Assembly: GCA_031275815.1 (NCBI GenBank)
Contig: JAISOF010000036.1
Span: 1-62,963, forward strand
Origin: Candidatus Nomurabacteria bacterium
Lineage (GTDB): Bacteria > Patescibacteriota > Saccharimonadia > Saccharimonadales > Saccharimonadaceae
Length of the DNA: 62,963 nucleotides
Reading direction: 5' to 3'
The translations under genes were made by a program, and so were the position numbers. Below the pieces are notes generated by a model. It saw only the letters and a program-made list of their open reading frames with translations, was not told the DNA's origin and searched no databases. Of the stretch, positions 32,474 through 42,928 are shown in pieces. Each line of letters opens with the position of its first letter. The stretch's first letter is position 1.

Positions 32474-32680
32474 AACAATTCGGTTGTGCAATTAAATTAA
32501 AGAATATTTGCCAATTTGACAAATATTCAATCGTCAGTCTTTTATTTTTTTTGAGTAAATTAAACTCAGGCAGCTCCCGACTTCTTAAACAGTTTTCAAA
32601 ATCTGGATTTATTCCAGCTTTGAAGATATAACTGTTTGGGAAAGGAAGAAAACCTTTTAAAGGTTTTCTTAGGTGGAGCT
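32474..32680 (+). other. 16S rRNA leader with processing stem and hairpins
   Basis: AACAATTCGGTTGTGCAATTAAA (from 32474) pairs over about 23 positions, including two G-U pairs, with the trailer at 34409-34432; this is the RNase III-type stem around 16S. TTTAACAA within it resembles boxA. Further hairpins are 32502-32529 (GAATATTTG/CAAATATTC), AAACAGTT/AACTGTTT (about 32587-32637), and AAGAAAACC/GGTTTTCTT just before 16S. Confidence 0.8.
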
Positions 32681-34268
<1,588 letters not shown>

Positions 34269-34408
34269 CTAGAGAAGGAATTGATGCGCAAATGTTCGCA
34301 AGAATATTTGTAGCTAGGTCGGTCGCAGTTGAAAAAGTAAGCTTAGTTTTCAACTTTTCTGGTTTTCCAGATGCGACTTCAAGCTAATTTACGAAAGATT
34401 GATAATAA

Positions 34409-34465
34409 TTTTAATTGCACAACTGAGTTGTTAGCTTAAAAAAACGCCTGTTAAGGGCGTTTTTT
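34409..34465 (+). terminator. 16S processing-stem 3' arm and terminator
   Basis: 34409-34432 pairs with the leader (32474-32497). AAAAACGCC-TGTTAA-GGGCGTTTTTT (34438-34465) ends transcription before any other rRNA gene. Within the trailer, GTTGAAAA/TTTTCAAC and GTCGCA/TGCGAC form further stems. Confidence 0.88.
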
Positions 34466-34493
34466 ATTTAAAGGAACCGAAAAAAGAAGACTT

Positions 34494-34775
34494 TTAGCCA
34501 CAGGGATTTTTTTTCCGAAAAGACTGAGCAATATTCTCCCAGATATCATCCATCACTTTCGTCATCTTCTCGTAGTCCCACGCCCGTATGGCGACCATCA
34601 AGGGGAATAGGAGTTTTAAGCATGCGAGAAGATATGCATCAGCGACTACTTTTCCTATGAGCAACAGCTTAGTCTTAGTAGCCACTGAGGCCAAAAGCGC
34701 GTACACCGTTACCGTAACAATAAACACTATTGGTGCGAGAACCAAAAAACCGCCATCCATCAAAAAATCTTTCAA
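34494..34775 (-). CDS. Small membrane protein, TTG start
   Basis: 93 residues with two hydrophobic segments (9-30, 35-60) and a polar tail. The start is TTG 34775, because an unusually strong AAGGAGGTGA lies 6 nt upstream, whereas the longer frame has none. TTGACA and TAGATA-like promoter elements lie upstream on the minus strand. Function unknown. Confidence 0.65.
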   Translation of the reverse strand: MKDFLMDGGFLVLAPIVFIVTVTVYALLASVATKTKLLLIGKVVADAYLLACLKLLFPLMVAIRAWDYEKMTKVMDDIWENIAQSFRKKNPCG

Positions 34776-34881
34776 AATATTCACCTCCTTCAAACTGATA
34801 AAGAACACCTGTATCGATATCTACATTTTTAAACAAAATGTCAAGGTGCGCCCCCTCAATCTTTTTGTTATAATACTTAAC

Positions 34882-36279
34882 ATGAGCCATAATCGTGAGC
34901 AAAATATTTTGCAAGAAGAAAAATCAGAGCACTGGAATAGGAAACCAGCTGAAGTAGCCAATATAGAAAGCTGTATCCAGTTTATCAAGTCAGCTGCATA
35001 CAAACAGCCACAATCGCTCCAAAACCTGCTAAAGAGTCGAGAGCTAAGCGAATTATTCACTTCTTGTTATATGTATGATGATAAACTGTGGTGTTTTTCT
35101 CCATGGGGTGAGATAACTTATGCGTTAGTAAATGATAATAATAATGAAGTTTTTAATTTGCGTTTTTTTCGTCTTTCTGGCAGCGATAACCAATTTAAAG
35201 CTTTTCCGGGTTATAGAGTGGGCGGTGACAGCGTATTAAAAGGTGACGAAGACGACCCTAATCATAATTATGTTCAAAGTGCGAAGCTTGATCCAGAAAT
35301 CACAAAAATTATTGAACGCTTACCCAACCCTCCCAAGCACATGAACTGGGACGCGTTGAGTGGAACGATACCAGAAAAAGGCGGTAGGTATGGTGGAGAA
35401 ATTGCTTTTAGTGAACAACAGGTGAGCTTAAAGTCAGAGAGCTGGAGAAAAATACAAGAGTGTTTAAGGTGGTTTTATCAAGTTTTTCATTTTATTCGTG
35501 AAAAACAAAATATGTTGGGGGTGGCTCGGGCGGCAGAAAATGAGCAAGGTGAACCACAAGATTTGAGAAAAAATTTAGAAAATTTAATGACGATAGCCTC
35601 GAGCATGGAAAAATTGGGGATACGTATGGGGGGGACAGTGCATGAGTTGGTCAGTTGGCTAGAGAGCAAAGGAGTGCTGATGATAGAGAAACAAGGGCGT
35701 TGGCTTAACAAGGGAGATACTTTTGGGGTGATAAATAAGCCAATGGCTCCAGAGTTGAAAGTGGAGACTTATGAACGTTTGAGGCAGGTCTATGGTGTGG
35801 TGAACTATTATTTGTTTGCGGGCAGCCCAGTAATTAATCAGCTGTGGAGAGAGAGTGGGCTAATCCCAGACTTCAACGACAAAGTGGTGAGCAGCTATGA
35901 CATTGACACTGACGGACAACATGGTAGGATTATGATTGAGGAGTTTGATAGTCAGTCAACGGAGGGCGATTATTTGCGTTGGGCAATGGCAACTGATAGT
36001 CACGGACGAGTTTATGTTGACAATGTTTACGATCCGCGAGTAGGGGTGGACACTTATGGGACAGCGAAATTAAAAACAAATATGGGCATTTTGATACAAA
36101 AGCCGGAAGATTACGCGGAGCAGGCATGGGCGGTGCCGGAGAGCTACTTGCGACAGACGCAATCCGTAACAGGGCGACCATATGTGGATATTTCGCGGTT
36201 GATTGCAGAGCTTAAACCGGTTAAGGACTACTTGCAGACGCGGCCTTATGAGCGATTATTCGGAGAGAAACGACCTTGA
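34882..36279 (+). CDS. Hypothetical 465-residue protein
   Basis: No family recognised. Soluble, with no signal peptide; helical Glu/Lys-rich centre (EQQVSLKSESWRKIQECLRWFYQVFHFI) and a beta-rich C-terminal third (GRIMIEEFDSQSTEGDYLRW, HGRVYVDNVYDPRVGVDTYG). The start is ATG 34882, 7 nt after TATAAT (34869-34874); an in-frame upstream extension is untranslatable under that promoter. It is followed by the Cys-protease-like gene with its own promoter. Confidence 0.7.
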   Translation: MSHNREQNILQEEKSEHWNRKPAEVANIESCIQFIKSAAYKQPQSLQNLLKSRELSELFTSCYMYDDKLWCFSPWGEITYALVNDNNNEVFNLRFFRLSGSDNQFKAFPGYRVGGDSVLKGDEDDPNHNYVQSAKLDPEITKIIERLPNPPKHMNWDALSGTIPEKGGRYGGEIAFSEQQVSLKSESWRKIQECLRWFYQVFHFIREKQNMLGVARAAENEQGEPQDLRKNLENLMTIASSMEKLGIRMGGTVHELVSWLESKGVLMIEKQGRWLNKGDTFGVINKPMAPELKVETYERLRQVYGVVNYYLFAGSPVINQLWRESGLIPDFNDKVVSSYDIDTDGQHGRIMIEEFDSQSTEGDYLRWAMATDSHGRVYVDNVYDPRVGVDTYGTAKLKTNMGILIQKPEDYAEQAWAVPESYLRQTQSVTGRPYVDISRLIAELKPVKDYLQTRPYERLFGEKRP

Positions 36280-36324
36280 TGTTAGTGTTTGCCGTGAGGC
36301 TACTTGAGCAGTATAATAAGTGTT

Positions 36325-36807
36325 ATGAACGAACGTATCTATAAGGATATTGAAAAATTATTGCGTGAGACGAGGCGGAAATTGGAAAAGGCTTGGTCGA
36401 TTGAAACTGGAAGCAATCTTACAAAGGAAACTATGAAAGGAAGACCGGCGTCTTTTGGGCAATGTGGCACCACTTGTGCCTTATTGTTGCCGATTCTGAA
36501 GGAGATGTTCCCGAGAGAGTTTTTTTCGATAGCGTCTGGGGTGATATATTCGCTGAAGGAGAGGCGAAGTCTTGGTGGCAGCCATGTGTGGTTGGTTTGG
36601 TACAACGGTAGTCCGAGGGACGCCATGATAATGGACATTACTGCCGACCAGTTTGACGAAATCAGCGAGCCAGTGATTTTTGATAATGTTCGAAGCTTGG
36701 GCGATAATCGGGGTTTGGTGTATTCGGCGGGGTTTATGTTTTCGAAAAATCCGTCCGAAAGGGCGGAGAAGTGGGCGGAAATATTAAGGAAGAGGGTGTC
36801 GGCATAG
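36325..36807 (+). CDS. Putative papain-fold-like protein
   Basis: 160 residues. SFGQCGTTCALLLPIL (possible nucleophile Cys), GGSHVWLVWY (His) and DITADQFDE (Asp) are spaced like a papain/transglutaminase-type triad. This is a pattern match by eye, not a family hit. No signal peptide. TATAAT (36312-36317) is 7 nt before the ATG. Confidence 0.55.
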   Translation: MNERIYKDIEKLLRETRRKLEKAWSIETGSNLTKETMKGRPASFGQCGTTCALLLPILKEMFPREFFSIASGVIYSLKERRSLGGSHVWLVWYNGSPRDAMIMDITADQFDEISEPVIFDNVRSLGDNRGLVYSAGFMFSKNPSERAEKWAEILRKRVSA

Positions 36808-36892
36808 CCAAAGTTTTTCCATTGTGCACCTCTCGTGTTTTTGAAATGTAGGGCTATTTGCGGTTTTTGAAATGGGCGTGAAGGTAAAAAAT

Positions 36893-36924
36893 AAAATTTG
36901 TCGAAGCTGTTTCGACAAATTTTT
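36893..36924 (+). terminator. Terminator
   Basis: AAATTTGTCGAA and TTCGACAAATTT form a perfect stem followed by a T-run. Confidence 0.88.
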
Positions 36925-36966
36925 GGGGTTTTTGTATCTGTTATATGATATTTTGTTGTATTATTA

Positions 36967-36995
36967 TTGACTTTTTATGATGCTTTTGGTATAAT
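36967..36995 (+). promoter_or_regulatory. Near-consensus promoter
   Basis: TTGACT (36967-36972), 17 nt, TATAAT (36990-36995). It drives the structured-RNA/ORF unit ending at 38188. Confidence 0.85.
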
Positions 36996-37001
36996 GCTGG
37001 T

Positions 37002-37450
37002 AACAATCAAAAAATAGGTTGTGGGATATTAACAGAATACGTCAGGAGGGTGAGCCAGAACACATGTTCTGCCAAACCGGCGTATTGGCACATTTGAAAT
37101 ATGCATATATTTCGAATATTCCTTTTCTTTGGGTGGGCCCGGGTGGGTTACAGCTTAAGGGGTGGGAATTACTCAGTCTTTGGTCGTTATCAGAGATAGC
37201 GATACAAATTACGGGCTGAGTTCGCTGGATGACCGCTGGCGAACTCTGCTCGTAGGGTGGTATGGAGTGGTGGGCTCTGTGGACGAGCGGATGGATGAGG
37301 ACCGGAAAGGGTTGCTCATGGCAGGTTAACAATTTGGGAAGCGTTGGTGGTGGTCGGCTTTGTTGCGGCTGGTATTGATGGCGCTGGGTCGGATTAGGGC
37401 TATTTTTGGTGGCTCTAATCCGGTCTAGTGCCGGAGTTTCGTTTTTTTTT
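37002..37450 (+). ncRNA. Long structured leader or RNA
   Basis: Stems seen: AGAACA/TGTTCT (37057-37070), GAAATAT/ATATTTC (37096-37113), GAGTTCGC/GCGAACTC (37218-37246), GGATTAG...CTAATCC (37390-37421), then a run of nine to ten T at about 37441-37450. A 50-codon frame starts at ATG 37063 but lacks a well-placed SD. It could be an independent RNA ended by the T-run or the leader of the gene at 37528. Confidence 0.5.
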
Positions 37451-37527
37451 GCCCAAAGCAATTTCGCAGAGGGCATAGTTTCACTCCGGATGGAGTGAAA
37501 GTTTGCCCCTAAGGAGGGGGCTAAAAG

Positions 37528-37929
37528 ATGGAAAAGATGGAAAAGATGCTCGAATCCATCTTGGCGGAAGCCAAGATGGAGGCAGTTATCGTTGAAGAGG
37601 GAGCCGCCTCGCCCTGGGGCGGCTCCCTGCGGTGCTTGGACCTCAAGTACCGCGGAATTCTCTTTTTCTGCATCTGGGAATATGATGCAGAGAATGGGTA
37701 TTGGGAGTGGGGCAACCCCATCTCCCACGATACATGGACAGTCAACGTCTTTGATGAGCCTAATGAAAGGCTTATCGAGTCGTTAGATACCCTCAAGGAG
37801 GACATCGCCACCTCGTATCGCGGGGTGGTCAAAAGGGTTGCGGAGTACGACGCGCATCCCGAATGGTACCAAGACCGAAACTCGCTCTATCGAAGCGATT
37901 GGGGCTTCGAGAGGAGGGCTACGTCTTAA
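37528..37929 (+). CDS. Hypothetical 133-residue protein, GC-richer than its neighbours
   Basis: Strong SD AAGGAGGGGG 8-10 nt before the ATG, and hairpins TTTCACTCC/GGAGTGAAA nested within GGGCA/TGCCC just upstream. The protein is acidic, with many Trp/Tyr (WEYDAENGYWEWGNP, HPEWYQDRNSLYRSDWGF) and a central helix. No family recognised. Codon choice uses more C-ending codons than surrounding genes, suggesting recent transfer. Confidence 0.65.
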   Translation: MEKMEKMLESILAEAKMEAVIVEEGAASPWGGSLRCLDLKYRGILFFCIWEYDAENGYWEWGNPISHDTWTVNVFDEPNERLIESLDTLKEDIATSYRGVVKRVAEYDAHPEWYQDRNSLYRSDWGFERRATS

Positions 37930-37980
37930 GCACGACGTTAAACTGCTAGATAGTTTTCTTATATCGGAAAGGAGGTGGTG

Positions 37981-38004
37981 ATGATATTGAGAAAACAACT
38001 GTAG
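37981..38004 (+). other. Seven-codon ORF with near-perfect Shine-Dalgarno
   Basis: GGAAAGGAGGTGGTG directly precedes ATG 37981, then I-L-R-K-Q-L and TAG. The match to the 16S 3' end is the best in the window, which is odd for so short a frame; it may be a leader peptide or a ribosome-binding element in an RNA. Stems GCGCC/GGCGC and CCCGCCC/GGGTGGG follow. Confidence 0.4.
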
Positions 38005-38163
38005 CGCCCGGTCCCGAGGCGCGATGATAGAAATGTCGGACCCCGCCCTTTGGGTGGGAGAGTCTAGCTCGGACTATAAATGAGCCGTAGTTTGAAATCT
38101 GCGTTAAAAAAATTTACGTGCTCTACGACCTTGATATGTCGTAAAACTGTCTGCTCACATTGT

Positions 38164-38188
38164 GCCCCGGGATTGCCCGGGGCTTTTT
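38164..38188 (+). terminator. Terminator of the 36967-38188 unit
   Basis: GCCCCGG-GATTG-CCCGGGGC followed by five T. Confidence 0.92.
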
Positions 38189-38229
38189 CTTTGTTTTGAT
38201 ATTAGTGGTTATGGTGGTATAATGTGCTT

Positions 38230-40302
38230 ATGATAGAACGTGAAATTGGACAAGAGGAAAAGGGGGCTGAGGGTGAGGATCTTCGAGTGGAGAATCTTGT
38301 GCGGGCGGTGCGGGAGAAGATAAGTATTAGAGATTTGAGTGAGGAAGAGCAGCGGGAGGTGATAGAGTTTGCGGATAAGGTTTATCGTGATGGGTATGGG
38401 CTTGGGGATAATCCGTTGGATAATCGAGATTTTGTGGGTGGTGAATTGGCGAGATTGGCGGGGCATGAGGGGGAGTATGAGGAGCTTAAAGTTTCTGCGA
38501 AGACGGGGCAGGCGCGGAAGTTGTTTTTTGCGGGTATTTTTGAAGGGGTGATGGAGGATGAGCGAAGAGATGGCGGTGAGGTCGCGGAGGATAATATGCG
38601 GTTATTGTATGATAAGGTGTTTCGTGCTGGATATCATTTGATGGAGCATGCGGGAGATTTGTCTGATTATGTGGAGTTGTATCAGATGACGAGAGATGAT
38701 GAGGTATTGGGGAGGTTTTTTCGTAGTGAGATTTTTGCTCTGATTGAATATGATAATACTTTTTCGGAAGATAATATGGTGGCTGATGTGTTCAGGAAGA
38801 GTCCGGTGGAGGTGGCGAGGGTGATGCCGACGGTGATAGGGTTGACTTTGGGGGCGGTGAATCTGGGAGAAAGGATGTGGGATAAGACGGGAAAGGCTTT
38901 GGATGAGGTGATTGAGCAGGGGGAGTCGGCTTTTTTGAAGATTGAGGCGAAGGCTATGAAGGAGAAGATGGAGGAGCGTCGGAGGATGATTAACAGCAGT
39001 GTGGTGGTGGAGCCGGGTTTATCGCGAGAGGAGATAAGGGAGATTAAGGCGGAAGGGAGAGAGCGGCGACAGAAAGAGAGCGATGAGAGGAAGAGGCTTG
39101 AGGAGGTATTGACGGAGAATGGCTTGGACTATCGGGAAAGAATATTTATGCGTGAACTGCATAGGCCGGATGTGCGAGAGGTGGTGGAGAGGGAGCTGGG
39201 TGTGGGGCTTGATGAGTTGTCGATTAGGTCTCAGCGGAATCTGCTTAAGTTTATGGTGGAGAGCGGGGACGACCGGTATGACAGGTTGCGGGAGGCCCTT
39301 GGGCGGGTGGATAATCGGGCGGGGCTGGCGGAGGCTTTCTTGGCGATGGATTTTGGGGAAGATTTTGGTGAGATACTTTTGACGGACGCGGAGAATACTC
39401 CTGGCGAAGTGTTTGAAAAATGTCTTTTTAGTATTGATAAGATTCGGAAGGGGGCGGGGGAGTTTGCTGGTGGTTTTCGGGAGTTTGATGAGGAGCTGGT
39501 GCGGGGTTTGGAGCGGGGGATTGGCGAGAGGGTGTCGGAAGTTTTGTATGCTCTGAAGGCGGTGAATGAGGCGGGCGGGGGAGAGGTTTCGCGGATGATG
39601 TTTGGGAGGTTTGAGAAGAGGGTGCGGGGGTATGAGGACATTATGGCGGCACTTGAGATATTGGAGAGAACGATTGGCAAGATTAATCAGCGGGTGGGGA
39701 GCGGGGTGGTGCGTCGGATGGATTATGAGGGTGAGGGTATAAGGTTTTGGGCGCTTGGCGAGGAAGGAGATGTGGTTTTGAAGACTCGGCGGTTTGGGAC
39801 GAACAGGGCGGGTGATTCTAGGGTGGAATATGCGGATGAGTGGCAGGGCGGAAAGGTGGCGGAGGCGCAAGTGAACTTTTGGGTGAATGTGGAGGATGAT
39901 GAGTCTTTGGGATTGAACAAAAGTGACGAGCGGGTGGTGTCGCTGAGGATTGATAGAGAAAAGGCCCTGCAGATTGGGGAAGACGGGCAGATTATTTTTC
40001 AAGATGCGGAGGTGGAACAAGGGGTGGCGGCGCTGGACATCGGGTCTAATTTTGGGAGTATGGAACGTCCGGAGAGTCTGATGGGGGCGGTGATTGCGGT
40101 GGGGAATCTGGTGCGGAACGACGAGGGGCGGGGGTATCATTCGGCGCTGGCTTTGAAATTTGGTGAGAAAGGGGAGTTTGCGAGGTTGGTGGGGTGGCTG
40201 GATGAGAAGTGTGAGCGCGCTGCTCAACTTTGGACGAAAGCGCGGATTGGTCGGTTGAGCGCTCAATATACTTCCTCGCAAAACGGAAGAACTGCCTCAT
40301 AG
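38230..40302 (+). CDS. Large charged hypothetical protein
   Basis: 690 residues, Glu/Arg/Asp-rich and mostly helical, with coiled-coil-like stretches (EIREIKAEGRERRQKESDERKRLEEVLTE is typical, about residues 260-290). No signal peptide and no family recognised. ATG 38230 is 6 nt after TATAAT (38218-38223). Its last 257 nt overlap, antisense, the TrmB gene. The last 20 residues are polar and different in character, so one of the two genes has probably lost its original stop. Confidence 0.65.
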   Translation: MIEREIGQEEKGAEGEDLRVENLVRAVREKISIRDLSEEEQREVIEFADKVYRDGYGLGDNPLDNRDFVGGELARLAGHEGEYEELKVSAKTGQARKLFFAGIFEGVMEDERRDGGEVAEDNMRLLYDKVFRAGYHLMEHAGDLSDYVELYQMTRDDEVLGRFFRSEIFALIEYDNTFSEDNMVADVFRKSPVEVARVMPTVIGLTLGAVNLGERMWDKTGKALDEVIEQGESAFLKIEAKAMKEKMEERRRMINSSVVVEPGLSREEIREIKAEGRERRQKESDERKRLEEVLTENGLDYRERIFMRELHRPDVREVVERELGVGLDELSIRSQRNLLKFMVESGDDRYDRLREALGRVDNRAGLAEAFLAMDFGEDFGEILLTDAENTPGEVFEKCLFSIDKIRKGAGEFAGGFREFDEELVRGLERGIGERVSEVLYALKAVNEAGGGEVSRMMFGRFEKRVRGYEDIMAALEILERTIGKINQRVGSGVVRRMDYEGEGIRFWALGEEGDVVLKTRRFGTNRAGDSRVEYADEWQGGKVAEAQVNFWVNVEDDESLGLNKSDERVVSLRIDREKALQIGEDGQIIFQDAEVEQGVAALDIGSNFGSMERPESLMGAVIAVGNLVRNDEGRGYHSALALKFGEKGEFARLVGWLDEKCERAAQLWTKARIGRLSAQYTSSQNGRTAS

Positions 40303-40999
40303 CGTCGGCGATGGTGGGGGAGTCGATGAGAGTGGACATGGCGTCCCGGCTGTGGTCGATGAAGGCGACTTTGGTGCCGAAGATGGCGATTTCGACGGGG
40401 GAATCGTAATCTTTGGGGGGAAGAAGGGTGCGGTCTTGGAGCCATTTTTCGGATTGGCTTTTGGGGAATCTGGTGTGCTCGGATGGGGAGAGGGATTCGG
40501 CATGGATGTTTTTGTTGATACGGGCTTGTCGATATTTGTATAAGGCTTCTGGATTTTCGTGGTTGTCATAGGGGGAGCGAACGAAATAAAGGGTGGCGTT
40601 TTCGTCGAGGATTTTTTGGCGGATGATGGCGGCGCCTTCGGTGCCGTAGTAGGTGGTGACGCCGGGGGCGTGTTGGTGTTCGTTGTAAAAATTAATAAGT
40701 GAGGGGAGGGCGGATTCGAGAGACTTGGTTTGGCGGGCGACGATGCGGAGGCGTTTTTCGGCCAAAGTTTCGAGATTGGATGGGTGGGTTGGGGCAAATG
40801 CGGTGATTTTGCCTTTTTCGGTCTTTTTGACGATGTTGAGGCTGGCTAGTTTGTCGGCGGCGGAATAGATGGTGGTGCGGTTTTCGCTGAGGGCCCTAGC
40901 GATTTCGGTGGGGGTTTGTTCGCCACGCTCAATAAGGTGGAGATAAATGCGGGCTTGGAGGTCGGTGAGACCGGCGGATTTGAGGGCTTCTGTGTCCAT
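40046..40999 (-). CDS. TrmB-family transcriptional regulator
   Basis: 317 residues. N-terminal TrmB winged helix (GLTDLQARIYLHLIERGEQTPTEIARALSENRTTIYSAADKL split over residues 8-48), a coiled-coil linker, then an effector domain with a PLD-like beta core to about residue 240 (AMRQFFRFARKYIE). The remaining Pro/Ser-rich tail is antisense to the 690-residue gene and probably not conserved. The ATG at 41008 is inside TATAAT; the second ATG (40999) is 7 nt downstream and is taken as the start. Confidence 0.8.
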   Translation of the reverse strand: MDTEALKSAGLTDLQARIYLHLIERGEQTPTEIARALSENRTTIYSAADKLASLNIVKKTEKGKITAFAPTHPSNLETLAEKRLRIVARQTKSLESALPSLINFYNEHQHAPGVTTYYGTEGAAIIRQKILDENATLYFVRSPYDNHENPEALYKYRQARINKNIHAESLSPSEHTRFPKSQSEKWLQDRTLLPPKDYDSPVEIAIFGTKVAFIDHSRDAMSTLIDSPTIADAMRQFFRFARKYIERSTDQSALSSKVEQRAHTSHPATPPTSQTPLSHQISKPAPNDTPAPRRSAPDSPPQSPPPSDSPDVPYSQN

Positions 41000-41092
41000 A
41001 TTCTCCATTATACATGAAATGTGCTTAAGGTCCTCAATTATTTGAAACTTAACCGGCTTATCAGCTTGCTATAATGTGGTGAATTTTGATGT

Positions 41093-41572
41093 TTATGCTT
41101 TGGATTGCTCTTCGTCTGAAACAGGAACGTTGAATTGCCCCAATACTCCGCGAAGTGGGATGGGGGTTGCAATTGGAACCCAGTTTTGAATGTCATTAGC
41201 ATCGACTGGAGAAGCGTTTTCCGCTATCGCCACTGTGATGTGTTTGTGTTCGTTGGCGGACGGGGCTTCAGTTTCGACATCCACGGCAATTGCTTTGTCA
41301 CTTACTCCTAGTGACGTGGCGAATAGGTCGAAATTCTCGCCATCGTGGAGCTTGTTGAACTGTTCGACGACCGGGTCTTCCTGTGTGAAAAAATGTGTTG
41401 TCATATGATGAGCGACAATCTGCCATGAATCAGGTATCCCGTCTTGTAATAACTGATTGACTGCTGTCACGAGCCTCTCGCGACTTTCTTCGTTGAGGAA
41501 CACGCCCGAATAAATATATTTTTCTTTGGGTTGTTGTTCAATGTTGTTGTTTGGTGGTAGTTCTCTATTCAT
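41093..41572 (-). CDS. Putative 2H-phosphoesterase-like protein
   Basis: 159 residues. Two H-x-T motifs, in IVAHHMTTHFF (about residues 53-63) and EHKHITVAIAE (about 112-122), about 58 residues apart with beta-strand context, fit the 2H superfamily (RNA ligase/cyclic phosphodiesterase-like). The YIYSGVFLNEESRERL start resembles related RNA-repair CPDase domains. TAGACT 6 nt before the ATG suggests a leaderless mRNA. Substrate unknown; RNA end repair is a guess. Confidence 0.6.
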   Translation of the reverse strand: MNRELPPNNNIEQQPKEKYIYSGVFLNEESRERLVTAVNQLLQDGIPDSWQIVAHHMTTHFFTQEDPVVEQFNKLHDGENFDLFATSLGVSDKAIAVDVETEAPSANEHKHITVAIAENASPVDANDIQNWVPIATPIPLRGVLGQFNVPVSDEEQSKA

Positions 41573-41684
41573 ACCAATAGTCTAACACACAACTTGTGAT
41601 TTTCAGAAAATACATTGGTTTTTTTGGTATACTATGATATTCTGGATAATAGTAGGAACAAAAATAATAGAAAGGTGGTATATT

Positions 41685-42323
41685 ATGGCTCCAGATAATC
41701 AAAATCAGAATCCAGTTGGAGCGGGGACGCCGCCGCCTTTGCCACCAACCCCTTTGCCGCCGGCGCAACCGACGGCTCCCGTTGAATCGCCACAAGCCCC
41801 TCAACCAGCGCCGCAAGTGGCCGCGCCCGTGTATGCGACGCCCCTCGAAACACCCCCTGCGACAGCAAAAAAGTCCAAAAAGGGGCTTTTGATTGGTTTG
41901 ATTGCGGGCGGTGTGGCGTTGTTAGCTGGCGTGGCTTGTTTTTTGATTTTCGTGGTTTTTGCGGGGAAGGACAAAATCAGTTGCACGGGGTCTTATTATA
42001 CGCAAGGAATAGAGATGAAAGTTGATTATGTCGTGAGTGGTTCGGGTGGTAACGCAGAGAATGTTGATATGACCATGACGATGGACATGGGCAGTTCACA
42101 AGCGGCGGAATTAGTAAAGAGTACTATCGACAGCAATAGTATGCTGAGTGCCTATGAGACCATGTTGAAAAATGGAAAAGTTGACGTGGAGACTAATGAC
42201 ACAGAAGTGATTATGCATATGTCAGGAGAGTCCCCTTATTCCACCAAAAACAAAATAACTGAGATTGAGGAACAGGTCAAAAATACTTTTGAGGCGATGG
42301 GGGCACAGATAACCTGCGAATAA
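41685..42323 (+). CDS. Proline-rich single-pass membrane protein
   Basis: 212 residues. Cytoplasmic Pro/Ala-rich N-terminus (20-60), KKSKKG stop-transfer signal, one transmembrane helix (about 68-92), and an extracellular domain with C-T-G and terminal I-T-C-E cysteines that could form a disulfide; VDYVVSGSGG...TMTMDMG resembles DUF1307/YehR-type folds. ATG 41685 has GAAAGGTGG upstream, and the earlier in-frame ATG 41634 does not. A VKNT encoded by a partial 15-bp motif (42273-42286) lies near the end. Confidence 0.7.
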   Translation: MAPDNQNQNPVGAGTPPPLPPTPLPPAQPTAPVESPQAPQPAPQVAAPVYATPLETPPATAKKSKKGLLIGLIAGGVALLAGVACFLIFVVFAGKDKISCTGSYYTQGIEMKVDYVVSGSGGNAENVDMTMTMDMGSSQAAELVKSTIDSNSMLSAYETMLKNGKVDVETNDTEVIMHMSGESPYSTKNKITEIEEQVKNTFEAMGAQITCE

Positions 42324-42443
42324 AATCTGGGCGGTGCGCTTAAATAGCGGTTTTTGTGGTGCGCGAAAAACGGCGAGGGCAGGTGTTTAGTGTTGACTAT
42401 TTAGTCACACGGCTAAAGGTTGCAAGTTTTTTCAAAAAAAGCC

Positions 42444-42492
42444 TTGACAAAAAAGCTTTCCGGATATAAAGTAATAATAATTACTATTATTA
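42444..42492 (+). promoter_or_regulatory. perR promoter and Fur/PerR-type operator
   Basis: TTGACA (42444-42449) and TATAAA (42465-42470). Right after it, TAATAATA-ATTAC-TATTATTA (42472-42492) is an inverted repeat covering the expected start of transcription, of the A/T-rich shape bound by Fur-family repressors. This predicts autoregulation. Confidence 0.75.
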
Positions 42493-42508
42493 TATTGAGG
42501 TTTGAGGG

Positions 42509-42928
42509 ATGAAGTATTCAAGACAACGAGAACTGGTGGCGGAGGATGTGTGGTGCCGGTGCGACCATCCGACAGCTGCGATGGTGTATGACCATGTGCG
42601 GAAAAAATCCAAAGACATCAGTTTGGCGACGGTTTATCGCAATTTGAATCAGTTGGTGGATGAGGGCAAGGTTGAGAAACTAAGTATGCCAGATGGGGCG
42701 GATCGCTATGACGGGAATATTCATGAGCACCAACATGTGGTTTGCGAGTGTTGCGGGGCAGTTTTGGATGTGATTTTGGGGGCGGATTTTGAGGAAAAAT
42801 TGGCGGCGGAGATTTTGGTGAAGACGGGTGCGCGGGTCAAAAGTTGCCGGTTGATGTGTGTTGGCACTTGTGAGCGTTGTGCGTGCCGAAAAAATAAAGG
42901 AAAGGAGGCGTATGCAACAGATGAATAG
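42509..42928 (+). CDS. Fur-family repressor, PerR-like
   Basis: 139 residues. Winged helix (HPTAAMVYDHVRKK, ISLATVYRNLNQLVDEGKVEKL), metal site HEHQHVVC and two C-x2-C pairs (CECC and CERC) for structural zinc. The residues matching PerR Asp85 (in DRYD) and Asp104 (in GAVLD) are Asp, as in peroxide-sensing PerR, rather than the Glu of Fur. It heads an operon of peroxide-defence genes, which agrees. Confidence 0.85.
   Translation: MKYSRQRELVAEDVWCRCDHPTAAMVYDHVRKKSKDISLATVYRNLNQLVDEGKVEKLSMPDGADRYDGNIHEHQHVVCECCGAVLDVILGADFEEKLAAEILVKTGARVKSCRLMCVGTCERCACRKNKGKEAYATDE

Noticed and set aside
39019-40281. 420-codon minus-strand frame
   Set aside because: Shadow of the 690-residue gene; His/Pro/Leu-rich composition with no start signals.
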